A DNA stretch of 64,000 nt from Permianibacter aggregans (GCF_009756665.1 NZ_CP037953.1:1860001-1924000), one strand, 5' to 3'; counted from the stretch's first letter, positions 43,443-52,581 are shown. Numbers and translations: made by a program. Notes: generated by a model not told the origin, from the sequence alone.

Positions 43443-44096
43443 ATGCCTAGAGCCCGCAGCCCCGAAGCCAAGGACGAACGCCGCGCCGTGCTGTTGCAGG
43501 CGGCGCTTGATGAGTTCTTCGAGCGTGGTTTCACGGCGGCGCGCATGGACGATATCGCCCGCCGGGCCGGCGTCTCCAAGGGCGCGCTGTACCTCTATTT
43601 CGATTCCAAGGAGCAGATGTTTTCGGCGCTGATCGATACCGTCGCATTACCCAACCTGGCCCTGATTGAGCAAAAGCTGGCGCAGGCGGCATCGGCGCGC
43701 GAGGCGCTGTTTGGCTTGCTGGCGATGTTGCCGAAGGTGTTGCAGCGCAGTTCCTTGCCGCGCCTGGCGAAAATCCTGATTGGCGATGCCAATCATTTTC
43801 CGGACATGGTGCGCGCTTATCGCGAGCGGATGATTGAGCGCGGACTGAAGGCGCTGACCGGGTTGGTCGAGCGCGGCAACACCAATGGCGAATGGCAAGT
43901 GGCCAATCCGGCGCTGACCGCGCGCCTGATCATGGCGCCCGCACTGTTTGCCGGTATCTGGCAGGTGGTGTTTCAACGGCCCGATGAAAAGCCGCTCGAC
44001 GTTGACGCCTTGTTTGCCCAGCACGCTGAACTATTGGCGCGGGCATTGGGCGTTGAACGCCCCGAGACACAAAAACCTGCGCGGGAGAAACGCTGA
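43443..44096 (+). CDS. TetR-family regulator of the efflux operon
   Basis: 217 residues. RRAVLLQAALDEFFERGFTAARMDDIARRAGVSKGALYLYFDSKEQMFSALI is the TetR DNA-binding domain. The stop overlaps the start of the HlyD gene, so it is in the same operon as its target, as in cecR-ybhGFSR of E. coli. The inducing drug cannot be told from sequence. Confidence 0.9.
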   Translation: MPRARSPEAKDERRAVLLQAALDEFFERGFTAARMDDIARRAGVSKGALYLYFDSKEQMFSALIDTVALPNLALIEQKLAQAASAREALFGLLAMLPKVLQRSSLPRLAKILIGDANHFPDMVRAYRERMIERGLKALTGLVERGNTNGEWQVANPALTARLIMAPALFAGIWQVVFQRPDEKPLDVDALFAQHAELLARALGVERPETQKPAREKR

Positions 44097-45037
44097 TGCG
44101 CCAAATGATTTTGTCGTTTGTCATGGCGACGATGGTTGCCTGCGCGCCGGATGAGCCATCACGTCAGGTAACCGGTTACAGCGAAGTGGAATGGGTGTAT
44201 GTCGCGGCGCCCGGCAATGGTTGGTTAACCGAAATGGCCGTGCAACCCGGACAACGCGTCAACAGCGGCGATTTGCTGTTCCGGCTCGATGATGAGCTGC
44301 AACAGGCGCAAGTGCAGCAAAGTGAAAAACGCGTTGAACAAGCGCGCGCCAAAGTCAGCGATTTGTCGCTCGGCGCACGACAACAGGAAATCGATACGCT
44401 GCGCGCGCAGAAGCGCGAAGCACAAGCAGCACTGACGCTGGCTGCGGCCGAAAAGGATCGCTGGCTGGCCTTGGTGGAACAGCGCATTGCCTCGCGCTCG
44501 CAAGGCGACAAGGCCGAACAGGAATGGCAGATGGCGAAAGCCAAACTCGCCAATATCGAAGCGCAAATCAAAGTCGCCGAACTTGCTGCACGGCGCAACG
44601 TGCTCGATGCCGCCGAAGCTGAGCGCGCGGCCGTTGAAGCGGAAAAACGACAAGCCGATTGGCAGCTTGGTCAACGCATCGTTGAGAGCAAACGTGCCGG
44701 ACGTATTGAAGAACTGATTCATCATCAAGGTGAATGGGTCAATGCCGGTGCGCCGGTACTGGCGTTGTTGCCGGATGATGGCTTCAAGATTACGTTCTTT
44801 GTGCCGGAGCAATTACTCGCCGATGTGGCGCCGGGAAAAGTCGTTCAAGTCAGTTGGTCCGGGCAGGAAAAAGCCCAGCCAGCAGAAATTCGCTTTGTTG
44901 CCAATGAAGCGGAATACACGCCGCCGATTATTTTCAGCAACGAATCGCGCAGCAAGCTGGTGTTTCGTGTTGAAGCAAAACTGCAGAGCGAGCAACGACC
45001 AGCCGTAGGTCAGCCAGTGGATGTGCTGTTGCCATGA
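44096..45037 (+). CDS. HlyD-family periplasmic adaptor (YbhG-like)
   Basis: 313 residues. The N-terminus has a lipobox-like MVAC at residue ~16, so it may be a lipoprotein. VAAPGNGWLTEMAVQPGQRVNSGDLLFRLD is the first lipoyl half, followed by a coiled-coil hairpin (residues ~70-200, rich in Gln/Glu/Arg/Ala) and the second half EELIHHQGEWVNAGAPVLALLPDDG with the barrel domain. Family role: links an inner-membrane pump to an outer-membrane channel. Overlaps the ABC ATPase gene. Confidence 0.9.
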   Translation: MRQMILSFVMATMVACAPDEPSRQVTGYSEVEWVYVAAPGNGWLTEMAVQPGQRVNSGDLLFRLDDELQQAQVQQSEKRVEQARAKVSDLSLGARQQEIDTLRAQKREAQAALTLAAAEKDRWLALVEQRIASRSQGDKAEQEWQMAKAKLANIEAQIKVAELAARRNVLDAAEAERAAVEAEKRQADWQLGQRIVESKRAGRIEELIHHQGEWVNAGAPVLALLPDDGFKITFFVPEQLLADVAPGKVVQVSWSGQEKAQPAEIRFVANEAEYTPPIIFSNESRSKLVFRVEAKLQSEQRPAVGQPVDVLLP

Positions 45038-45960
45038 GCGATTACGCCATTGACGTCAAACACCTGAAAAAGCATTTCGGCAAAACGGTGGCCGTCGATG
45101 ACGTGTCGATTCAAATGCCGAAAGGCAAGGTTTGGGGATTTCTGGGTCCGAACGGTTCCGGCAAAACAACAACCATTCGAATGATCTGCGGCCTGCTGAA
45201 ACCCACCGATGGCGAAGGCACCGCGCTCGATTTGGACATCATTGAGCAAGCCAGCGAAATCAAACGCCGCACCGGTTACATGACTCAGCGCTTTTCGTTC
45301 TGGACCGATATGAGTATTCGCGAGAATCTGGAATTTGTTGCCCGACTCTATCAATTACCAAACCGAAAAGCCCTGGTCGATGAAACCATTGCGCAACTGG
45401 GCTTGAGTGATCGCCAGCAACAATTGGCTGGCGCCTTGTCCGGTGGCTGGAAGCAGCGCCTGGCACTGGCAGCAGTGACGATGCACCAACCGGATTTGCT
45501 ATTGCTTGATGAGCCGACAGCCGGTGTCGACCCGCAAGCCAGGCGCGATTTTTGGGACGAGATTCATCGGCTGACCAACAACGGCGTCACGGTGTTGGTG
45601 TCGACCCATTACATGGATGAAGCGGAGCGCTGCGACAAGATTGTCTATCTGGCCAATGGCAAACTGATTACTCAGGGCCGGGTGCAGGAAATTATCGAGA
45701 AATCCGGCTTGATTACCTTTCGCGCCCGCGGCGACGCTGTGCGTGATTTGGCGCCAAAATTTCAGCAGCAGGACGGTGTTGAACACGCCGCTTACTTTGG
45801 CGCCGCGCTGCATGTCAGCGGCACCGACGCCGACAAGCTGAAACAAACCATTGAACGCATCGCACCGGATGCTGAATTCAAGCAAGTGGAAACCAGCTTG
45901 GAAGATACCTTTATCGCGTTGATGCGTCGTGCCGGCCAGGATTTACGGGTGCATCAATGA
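45034..45960 (+). CDS. ABC transporter ATP-binding protein (YbhF-like half)
   Basis: 308 residues. Walker A is GPNGSGKTTTIRMICG, signature LSGGWKQRLALAA, Walker B LLLLDEPTAGVDP with switch His in VSTHYMDEAER. The C-terminal domain after residue 220 is an accessory region of DrrA-like exporters. One ATPase domain only, unlike E. coli YbhF, which has two. ATGA overlap with both neighbours. Confidence 0.93.
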   Translation: MSDYAIDVKHLKKHFGKTVAVDDVSIQMPKGKVWGFLGPNGSGKTTTIRMICGLLKPTDGEGTALDLDIIEQASEIKRRTGYMTQRFSFWTDMSIRENLEFVARLYQLPNRKALVDETIAQLGLSDRQQQLAGALSGGWKQRLALAAVTMHQPDLLLLDEPTAGVDPQARRDFWDEIHRLTNNGVTVLVSTHYMDEAERCDKIVYLANGKLITQGRVQEIIEKSGLITFRARGDAVRDLAPKFQQQDGVEHAAYFGAALHVSGTDADKLKQTIERIAPDAEFKQVETSLEDTFIALMRRAGQDLRVHQ

Positions 45961-47093
45961 AGCGTCTGCGAGCAAGCCTGGCGCGCATCGGCGCCATCAT
46001 GATCAAAGAGCTTATTCAGATGAAGCGCGATCGCTTGACGTTCGCGATGATTCTGCTGATTCCTCTTGTCGAGCTTGTGTTGTTCGGTTATGCGATCAAT
46101 ATGGACCCGAAATTCCTGCCGACGGCCGTGCATCTGGAAGAACAAACACCGATTGTGCGTTCGCTGCTGAAAGGCATGGAGAATTCACGATACTTTGATT
46201 TTGTCGAACACAGTGACGATCCGCGAATCAGTCAGAGTTTGCTGGCGCGCGGCGAAGTCTCGTTTGTCGTGTCGATTCCAGCCGGCTTTACCGAACGGCT
46301 GTTGCGCGGCGAACGCCCTGCATTATTGGTTGAGGCCGACGCCACCGACCCGGTCGCTGCTGCCGGTGCGTTGTCGCATCTGCCTGGCATCATCGAGCGC
46401 GTGTTGCAACATGAATTGAAATCGTTGCCCGGCTTCTCCGCACAAACCTCGCCGGTGGATTTGACCATACACCGCTACTACAACCCGGAAGGGATTACCC
46501 AGTACAACATTGTGCCGGGTCTGCTCGGCGTCATTCTGACAATGACGATGGTGATGATTACTTCGATGGCGATGACTCGCGAAACCGAGCGCGGCACGAT
46601 GGAGAATTTGCTGTCGATGCCGTCAAAACCGCTGGAAGTCATGATTGGCAAAATCACCCCATATATTGGTGTCGGTGCCATTCAAACGCTGGTCATTCTG
46701 GTCACGGCGCATTTTCTGTTCTCGGTGCCGTTTGTTGGTTCCATGGCCTTGCTGATCGCTGGACTTACCTTATTCATCCTGGCCAACCTCGCTTTGGGAT
46801 TTACCTTTTCAACGCTGGCGAAATCGCAGATGCAGGCGATGCAGCTGACGTTCTTTTTCTTTTTACCGTCAATCCTGCTATCCGGATTCATGTTTCCGTT
46901 TCGCGGCATGCCAGTTTGGGCGCAATGGCTCGGCGAAGTACTACCGCTAACCCATTTTCTCCGTATCGTTCGCGGCGTCATGTTGAAGGACAGCAGCTTC
47001 ATGGAACTCGGTGTCGATTTTCTGGCCTTGATTGGCTTTCTGCTGGCCATTGGCCTCATTGCCATCGGTCGCTATCGCGATACGCTAGATTAA
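45957..47093 (+). CDS. ABC-2 type transporter permease (YbhS/YbhR-like)
   Basis: 378 residues. A long N-terminal segment with one helix (LTFAMILLIPLVELVLFGYAI) is followed by a large extracytoplasmic region ending in IHRYYNPEG, and then five C-terminal helices with the signature PSILLSGFMFPFRGMPVWAQWLGEVLPLTHFLRIVRG of ABC2_membrane. E. coli has two permeases; here one is present, so it should act as a homodimer. Last gene of the operon. Confidence 0.92.
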   Translation: MKRLRASLARIGAIMIKELIQMKRDRLTFAMILLIPLVELVLFGYAINMDPKFLPTAVHLEEQTPIVRSLLKGMENSRYFDFVEHSDDPRISQSLLARGEVSFVVSIPAGFTERLLRGERPALLVEADATDPVAAAGALSHLPGIIERVLQHELKSLPGFSAQTSPVDLTIHRYYNPEGITQYNIVPGLLGVILTMTMVMITSMAMTRETERGTMENLLSMPSKPLEVMIGKITPYIGVGAIQTLVILVTAHFLFSVPFVGSMALLIAGLTLFILANLALGFTFSTLAKSQMQAMQLTFFFFLPSILLSGFMFPFRGMPVWAQWLGEVLPLTHFLRIVRGVMLKDSSFMELGVDFLALIGFLLAIGLIAIGRYRDTLD

Positions 47094-47168
47094 CCATATC
47101 GACGATAGCTGCCGCCAGACGCTTGCGGTAGTTATACTGGCGCTCTGCTCATCCGATTTTTGCCCGCC

Positions 47169-48065
47169 ATGAAACCGATTTCGCTGTCCAATCAACTGTC
47201 CGTGTCACGCCTGGTTTATGGCTGGTGGCGTTTGATGAGTTGGAACCTCAGCACAACCGATATTGTCCGGCGTATCGAGGACTGTCTGGAGCTTGGCGTA
47301 ACCACCCATGATCACGCCGATATCTATGGCGATTACCAGTGCGAGGCGACATTTGGTGCGGCGTTGAAACAGGCGCCGCAGCTGCGCGAGAGAATCCAGC
47401 TGATCAGCAAATGCGGCATCAAGCTGGTTAGCGCGTCGCGCCCTGAACATGCGCGCAAAGCCTATGACACCAGCTCCCGCCATATTCAGCAATCAGTTGA
47501 GCAATCACTGAAAAACTTTCATACCGATTATCTCGACCTGCTGTTGATCCATCGACCCGACCCGATCATGAATGTCGATGAAATCGCCAGCGCCTTCAAC
47601 CGCTTGCAGAAAAGCGGCAAAGTGCGCGAATTCGGCGTCAGCAATTTCACGACCAGTCAGTTCGCGATGTTGCAGAGTCGACTCGATTACCCCTTGGTGA
47701 CCAATCAACTGGAAATCTCGGTGCTCTGTCACGATGCCTTTCATAACGGCACGCTCGACCAGGCCCAGCAACTGCGTCGTCCGCCGATGGCCTGGTCGCC
47801 GCTCGCTGGCGGCAAGCTGTTTACTGAGCTTTCCTCACGTACCGAACCGGTTCGCGATTGCTTGCTGAAAATGGCAGCGCAATACCATTGCAGCGAAGAT
47901 CAGATTGCCTACGCTTGGTTACTGCGTCATCCCGCGCAGATTATTCCTGTTGTTGGTAGTCAGAGCCTGCATCGTTTGAAGCAAGCCGTAGACAGCACGC
48001 AAATTAAGCTCAGCGATAATGATTGGTATACGGTTTGGGAATCGGCGGGTGGCAAGTTGCCGTAG
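47169..48065 (+). CDS. aldo/keto reductase (YdhF-like)
   Basis: 298 residues. The tetrad is visible: Asp and Tyr in THDHADIYGDYQ, Lys in ISKCGIKLVS, and His in LLLIHRPDP. IPVVGSQSLHRLKQAVDS lies at the NADPH-binding end. Length is normal. ATG 47169 is used; a TTG three codons earlier is weaker. It should reduce carbonyls with NADPH in the cytoplasm; the substrate is unknown. Confidence 0.9.
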   Translation: MKPISLSNQLSVSRLVYGWWRLMSWNLSTTDIVRRIEDCLELGVTTHDHADIYGDYQCEATFGAALKQAPQLRERIQLISKCGIKLVSASRPEHARKAYDTSSRHIQQSVEQSLKNFHTDYLDLLLIHRPDPIMNVDEIASAFNRLQKSGKVREFGVSNFTTSQFAMLQSRLDYPLVTNQLEISVLCHDAFHNGTLDQAQQLRRPPMAWSPLAGGKLFTELSSRTEPVRDCLLKMAAQYHCSEDQIAYAWLLRHPAQIIPVVGSQSLHRLKQAVDSTQIKLSDNDWYTVWESAGGKLP

Positions 48066-48106
48066 CCCTATTTTTCATGGACTTTGATACAGAAGGGTGA
48101 TTTGGT

Positions 48107-48625
48107 ATGGAAGAATCCCGATTTGAGTACTGCCGCTATATTTATGACCGAGAGTTTGAGTTAAAACAGCGACTCGAGAATAAGGCATCTGCTGTTTTCG
48201 CAATACCAAGTGCCATCATTAGTGCAACATTTCTGAATATTGATTTGATGACAGGAATTTCTCATCTTATTAAAGAGGCTCAGCCCTTCGTACTTATCGC
48301 ACTTGTTTTCTTCATTGTTCTGTTTTCTGTATCCACGTTTACATCAGTTTTTTTCTCATTGGCGTCCATCCTCATTCAAGATTATGCCAAAGAGTACCCA
48401 GAAAAAATTCATGACTATTTATTCAATCCAAAGTCATCGCACTATTCGGACTCGACAGCATTTTTTAGGGAAGTGTCGGCGAGACTGGCAATGGCGACTC
48501 AACATAACTCCTTGGTCAACAAAAGGAAGGCGAAGAAACTTTCTGTTTCTGCGTGGTCGCTCGTTTCAATGCTGCTATCCTTAGCGATTTTCTTAGTCAT
48601 TTACATACTGGCAGGAGCTTACTGA
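48107..48625 (+). CDS. three-TM protein of effector-like type
   Basis: 172 residues, AT-rich. An N-terminal amphipathic part (EYCRYIYDREFELKQRLENKAS) leads into a TM hairpin (VFAIPSAIISATFL, FVLIALVFFIVLFSVSTFTSVFF), then a cytoplasmic helical stretch and a last TM (SLVSMLLSLAIFLVIYIL). The pattern 'x-x-LxNKAS' just before the first TM is found in some small membrane effectors of cyclic-nucleotide defence systems (PycTM-like; recollection only). No nucleotide cyclase is adjacent. Overlaps the next gene at TGATG. Confidence 0.6.
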   Translation: MEESRFEYCRYIYDREFELKQRLENKASAVFAIPSAIISATFLNIDLMTGISHLIKEAQPFVLIALVFFIVLFSVSTFTSVFFSLASILIQDYAKEYPEKIHDYLFNPKSSHYSDSTAFFREVSARLAMATQHNSLVNKRKAKKLSVSAWSLVSMLLSLAIFLVIYILAGAY

Positions 48626-48858
48626 TGGATACTTCAATAAATGAAACTCATTTTCAATGGATTATTGATAATCTTGAGAAGACTTCCGTAGGGCAAGTCA
48701 TGAAGAAGCTACAGTATGACATGGGCATTGATCTTCGGGGAGGTAGTATTGAGACGGAGATTGAAGAAAGGATAGGAAGGAAATTAACTGAAGAAGAGAT
48801 GTACAAAGTAAGACCGATAGTTTTTAAAATTAATGACACCTTATACGGCGAAGAGTAG
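48625..48858 (+). CDS. hypothetical small protein coupled to TM effector-like gene
   Basis: 77 residues from the ATG that overlaps the previous stop (TGATG). Helical and acidic: WIIDNLEKTSVGQVMKKLQYD, RIGRKLTEEEMYKVRPIVFK. No family recognised. AT-rich composition like its partner. Possibly a regulator, antitoxin or accessory subunit by position only. Confidence 0.6.
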   Translation: MDTSINETHFQWIIDNLEKTSVGQVMKKLQYDMGIDLRGGSIETEIEERIGRKLTEEEMYKVRPIVFKINDTLYGEE

Positions 48859-48871
48859 TAATTATCAATTT

Positions 48872-48921
48872 GGGGCGAGACGAGGTGCGAAAGCAAAATT
48901 TTTGCATCTCGTCTAGACCCC
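48872..48921. terminator. hairpin between convergent genes
   Basis: AGACGAGGTGC/GCATCTCGTCT (48878-48888 with 48904-48914) with outer GGGG/CCCC pairs around a 15-base loop, just after the 77-residue gene and before the stop of the minus-strand outer-membrane protein. No T run, so its strength as a terminator is unclear. Confidence 0.45.
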
Positions 48922-48929
48922 AGGCTTGG

Positions 48930-50021
48930 TTAATAATCCAACTGATATCCCAATTCCCAAAGCTGGTCTTCTTCGCGGTCAAACGGCAGCTTGCCGGTGG
49001 CATAGGTCAAACGCCAACCGCTGTCCATTTCCAATGAATAGAAGATGGCTTTATGGGTATCCATATCGGCCGCTTCGATGGCAGTTGGCGGATCCAGTTC
49101 TCTGAAGTAACGCAGCGACGCGGAAAAATTGACACGCTTTTCGCTGAACGTTCCCACCGCTGTTGAAAAGCCCAACTCGATATTGAGCCGATCGTGATCT
49201 TCGGAACTGGCGCCCAACACTTCTTGACGCAGCGTATCCTTATCCGGCGAAACGCGTTCCAGATTCAGCAACAGACTCGGCATCGATTGGCGGATGGGCC
49301 GTGGGTCGTCACCGGTAGCTTTGCGGATCATTCGGAATGGCCAATCCAACGGATTGAATTTCAATACTGCACTGTCCCGGTCCGGCCACCAGGAAACGTG
49401 TGCGGTGGCTCCATAGGTGTAATTGACGTTTTCGCGCCGCTGATCCGATTCATAACTTGCCGTTAAGCCAGCGTCGACAAAGAGCGAACCCAATGTCACC
49501 TGACAACGACCAGCCGCGATGTCTTCCGGCTTCAAGCACAAGCTGCGATCGACAAACTGTTTGTCTTCCCGATACCACTGATAAAGTCCATCGACTTTGG
49601 CTTTGATAAAGTCTTTACGCGGCGTGTCTTGGTCGAACGCGTAAGTACCATTGGCGTGAAAGTCCAGATGGTATTTGTGAAAGCGGGTAATGCCATCTTG
49701 CTTGTCCACACCGGCCTCGCCTTCACTGTTCAGCGAACCGGTATCCCAGAGGGAATATTGCAAATCGTAAGTTACCCCCAATCCACCACTTAAGCCGTTG
49801 TTGTTTTCGCTATCACTTTCCGGTTGCAGGTAAACCAAATGGAAAAGAAAACAACTGGTGTCGGTCTGACTGGCATCGGCTGCTTGTTGTTGGGCGGGGC
49901 AAAGTGAAGACTCAGTTTCCGCGTTTGCTTCATTTTCCTCTTCCGCTTGCGTAGGCATGGCAAAAGACAGCAACGCCAAACAAAAGCCCACAACGGGTAC
50001 CATTGGGTGTTTTGATCGCAT
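48930..50021 (-). CDS. hypothetical outer-membrane-like beta protein
   Basis: 363 residues with a signal peptide (cleavage after TQAEE, about residue 27). After an acidic segment, the rest alternates polar/hydrophobic as in an outer-membrane barrel: GGLGVTYDLQYSLWD, FHKYHLDFHANGTYAFD, VNYTYGATAHVSWW, KRVNFSASLRYFREL, GWRLTYATGKLP, ending in ELGYQLDY with a terminal Tyr. Four Cys in the N-terminal half. No family recognised. Last gene of a four-gene minus-strand run. Confidence 0.6.
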   Translation of the reverse strand: MRSKHPMVPVVGFCLALLSFAMPTQAEEENEANAETESSLCPAQQQAADASQTDTSCFLFHLVYLQPESDSENNNGLSGGLGVTYDLQYSLWDTGSLNSEGEAGVDKQDGITRFHKYHLDFHANGTYAFDQDTPRKDFIKAKVDGLYQWYREDKQFVDRSLCLKPEDIAAGRCQVTLGSLFVDAGLTASYESDQRRENVNYTYGATAHVSWWPDRDSAVLKFNPLDWPFRMIRKATGDDPRPIRQSMPSLLLNLERVSPDKDTLRQEVLGASSEDHDRLNIELGFSTAVGTFSEKRVNFSASLRYFRELDPPTAIEAADMDTHKAIFYSLEMDSGWRLTYATGKLPFDREEDQLWELGYQLDY

Positions 50022-50041
50022 GATGAGTTTCCTGTCAGTAG

Positions 50042-50584
50042 TTAATTGTTTTTCTTTTTGCTGGCTGCTTTCTTTTTCGGTTTCGACGCTTCTGCCGCCA
50101 CCGTTTTTGCCGATTTGGCTTTCTTCGGGTTGGCTTGCGCCGGCTGGTCGCTCACTATCGCTTCGCGTATTGCGCGGCTGGCACTGGCAAAGGTTTCGGC
50201 CTCGGCTTCTTTTGGAAACTGGAAAATCTCATCGATAAGATTGGCCAGGTCCAAACAAGTGGCGTCTTTCTTGGCCAGCAACAGACCAACGGTTTTGCCG
50301 ATGTCACCGAGTGTGCGGTTGATCCAGTCTTCGTGTGGCACCGCTTCCCAAGGGTCTTGTGCCCATCCGCAAATTTCCAGCGCCAGATGGGTCAGCGAAT
50401 GCGCAGCGGCAGTTGGCGAACTGGTGCTTGGATAGCCGGACAGTTTGCTGATTAGCTGACTGCCCATGCCATCCTCGCCTTCAAAGCCGCGACGGGAATA
50501 GCCAAAATTATAGAGATAGCCGAATACGCATTCGTGTGCGGAATTGCCGGGGGTGAATCCTTTGCTGCCTGCTGCCTTTGCCAT
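50042..50584 (-). CDS. hypothetical soluble protein with Lys/Ala-rich tail
   Basis: 180 residues from ATG 50584 (AAGGAG upstream). HECVFGYLYNFGYSRRGFEGEDGMGSQLI is followed by HSLTHLALEICGWAQDPW and a C-terminal tail of alternating Lys, Ala and Ser (KSAKTVAAEASKPKKKAASKKKNN) like histone H1-type tails. No family recognised. The tail suggests nucleic-acid or acidic-surface binding. Confidence 0.55.
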   Translation of the reverse strand: MAKAAGSKGFTPGNSAHECVFGYLYNFGYSRRGFEGEDGMGSQLISKLSGYPSTSSPTAAAHSLTHLALEICGWAQDPWEAVPHEDWINRTLGDIGKTVGLLLAKKDATCLDLANLIDEIFQFPKEAEAETFASASRAIREAIVSDQPAQANPKKAKSAKTVAAEASKPKKKAASKKKNN

Positions 50585-50652
50585 GTTGTTACTCCTTTTC
50601 CATTTGTTTATTGCGGGTATAGCACAACACTGAATTTTTCGATCTGATGACA

Positions 50653-51387
50653 TCAATCGCGACGCACGACTTTCAGCCAGACAAACCATCCACCACTACG
50701 GGCGTGCGAGAACTCCACCTCCAGCACTTCGACACGCTGTCCAACTTTGACCACCGACTGTACCGGCGCTGATGCTCTGGCGTTTGAAGCACCATCGGCT
50801 CGCAAATAGACATCATCGCGTATCGTCACCACCTGACCGGCTTCGATCGGCAGTTCCGTTTTGGTTATCGTGGTGGGCGAGCCGGCAAGCCATGAGGATT
50901 TTTCCTCGTTGATTTTGCCGACGTAGATCCAGCCGGTTTCTTCCAACAATTGCGGTGCAAACTGGGTGGTGAGTTGTTGTTGCACGACAAGGCTGCGTTT
51001 GATCGCCTGATCCGCACTGGCCAACTCCGAGCGGGAGTCCTTGGCTACCGAGTTGATTGCGCTCAATTCGCGCTGCACACCAGGGTCATTAACCTGTTTT
51101 TCGAGTTCATTGATCCGCTCGATCAATTGGTCGTAGTTTTCGGTTGCCTGCTCGATGGTTTGGCCGGCGGTTCTGGTGGTTTCGGCGGCCGACTGAATCT
51201 GCGCCTGCCATTCAAAGCCCGCGATATTGCCTTTGGTAAAGCCAGCGGCCGTCAACCTTTCATTGATGATGCCCGGCGCGAATAACAGCAACATGAAAAT
51301 TAGAAAGATAACGGTGTCGCGCAAGATGGCAACCAGATCTTTCATCATTGCGCTGAACTGGGCAACTGCACTTTTGTTTTCCGCCAT
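50653..51387 (-). CDS. single-TM protein with coiled coil and SH3-like domain
   Basis: 244 residues. N-terminal TM (VIFLIFMLLLFAPGII) is followed by a coiled coil over residues ~60-140 (TAGQTIEQATENYDQLIERINELEKQV and on) and a C-terminal SH3-like beta domain (GQVVTIRDDVYLRADGAS, VVKVGQRVEVLEVEFSHARSGGWFVWLKVV). This layout is usual for envelope scaffolds or peptidoglycan-associated proteins. Function unknown. Confidence 0.6.
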   Translation of the reverse strand: MAENKSAVAQFSAMMKDLVAILRDTVIFLIFMLLLFAPGIINERLTAAGFTKGNIAGFEWQAQIQSAAETTRTAGQTIEQATENYDQLIERINELEKQVNDPGVQRELSAINSVAKDSRSELASADQAIKRSLVVQQQLTTQFAPQLLEETGWIYVGKINEEKSSWLAGSPTTITKTELPIEAGQVVTIRDDVYLRADGASNARASAPVQSVVKVGQRVEVLEVEFSHARSGGWFVWLKVVRRD

Positions 51388-51418
51388 GAATCGCCTCCTT
51401 TGCGAAGTGATAAGTCGC

Positions 51419-51934
51419 TCAATCCTGAATCAATAGCTTGAGTTGATTTTTCACCTGCAGGACTTCGTCAGGCCAGCTGATCGGGTCAATCAGGTTGGCA
51501 TGACCACCTTGCGACAGTGTCGTATAGCTTTGCAGCAATGCACCCAAAGCCTGAATTTTTGCCGCACGCAGAGCCGTGTTGGCATGTTCGGTTTGTGCTT
51601 GCGTTTGCCGGGCGAATTCGGCGCGGGTTTCCTTGAGTTCGTGACGTTGCAGACATAGTTCTTTGCGCTGCAAGTTCAATGCAAAAAATAGCGCCGCAAA
51701 AGCCAGGCCGGAAAACAGGGTATTGGCCGCTCCAAACATGTCGCCAAATTGGCCGCGCTCTGCCCAACCATCGACCAGGTTCCAAACGAACACCACGTAA
51801 GCCAGTAGCACAAAAGCGACCAACGCGATAAAAAAGAGAAACGGTTTTAACGGTTCTTGCTCAGGGCCTTGTTCAAGGCTTTGGCTGGCGCTGAGGCGAG
51901 ATGCTGCGGTGGATGCAGCGGATTGGCTTGCCAT
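51419..51934 (-). CDS. hypothetical two-TM protein with cytoplasmic coiled coil
   Basis: 171 residues. Two TM segments (FLFFIALVAFVLLAYVVFVW and FSGLAFAALFFALNLQ) surround GQFGDMFGAANTLFSG, a loop widely seen in small phage- or envelope-associated proteins. The rest is a helical region with ERKELCLQRHELKETRAEF. First gene of the four-gene run that follows YaeQ, 110 bases away. No function known. Confidence 0.6.
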   Translation of the reverse strand: MASQSAASTAASRLSASQSLEQGPEQEPLKPFLFFIALVAFVLLAYVVFVWNLVDGWAERGQFGDMFGAANTLFSGLAFAALFFALNLQRKELCLQRHELKETRAEFARQTQAQTEHANTALRAAKIQALGALLQSYTTLSQGGHANLIDPISWPDEVLQVKNQLKLLIQD

Positions 51935-52044
51935 ACCCCTTACTCCTTCGGATGAAGGCGCACCGGTACAGCAATAAGGGCGCGCAAGTCGTTTGCACGA
52001 TGGCGTACAACTTAGACCAACTTTGCTCGCCGGTAAATAGCGGC

Positions 52045-52581
52045 TTAAGGTTGCTCGCCCAGGCTTAACGTAACGCTATGCTGCGGGCCGCTGAAACTGA
52101 CTTGGCCGTCCTGAATCAGGCATTGCAAATCCATCGTGCGCTCGGCGAGTTGGCCCAATGCTTCGACGCTGTCGCTGTCCAGGTGGTGAACGGTCAGGTT
52201 ATCGAAGCGTTTGATCACCTCCTGCATCTGCTGCCACCAGACGGCGGCACTGCGCGATTGATAGGTGTAAACGACAACCTGCTTGGCGCGGCCGCAGGCT
52301 TTGCGCAGGCGCTTTTCGTCTGGATTGCCGAGATCAATCCATAACTCGATTTCATCGGACAATGACCTCTGCCAAAGATCTGGCTCATCTTCAGTGCTGA
52401 TGCCCTTGCCAAACTGCAACGATTCGCTGGCGTGCAAGGCAAACGCCAATACCCGCAGCATCATCCGCTCATCGGTTTCTGATGGATGGCGGGCGATGGT
52501 CAACGCATGGCCTTGATAGTAATGCCGATCCATATCAGAAATTTGCAGATCGGCTTTGTAGATGGTGGCTTTCAGCGCCAT
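52045..52581 (-). CDS. yaeQ: YaeQ family protein
   Basis: 178 residues matching YaeQ over its length: ALKATIYKADLQISDMDRHYYQGHALTIARHPSETDERMMLRVLAFALHA and ELWIDLGNPDEKRLRKACGRAKQVVVYTY. The family has a PD-(D/E)XK-like fold by structure. E. coli YaeQ has been linked to suppression of RfaH loss. Cytoplasmic. No operon partner. Confidence 0.93.
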   Translation of the reverse strand: MALKATIYKADLQISDMDRHYYQGHALTIARHPSETDERMMLRVLAFALHASESLQFGKGISTEDEPDLWQRSLSDEIELWIDLGNPDEKRLRKACGRAKQVVVYTYQSRSAAVWWQQMQEVIKRFDNLTVHHLDSDSVEALGQLAERTMDLQCLIQDGQVSFSGPQHSVTLSLGEQP

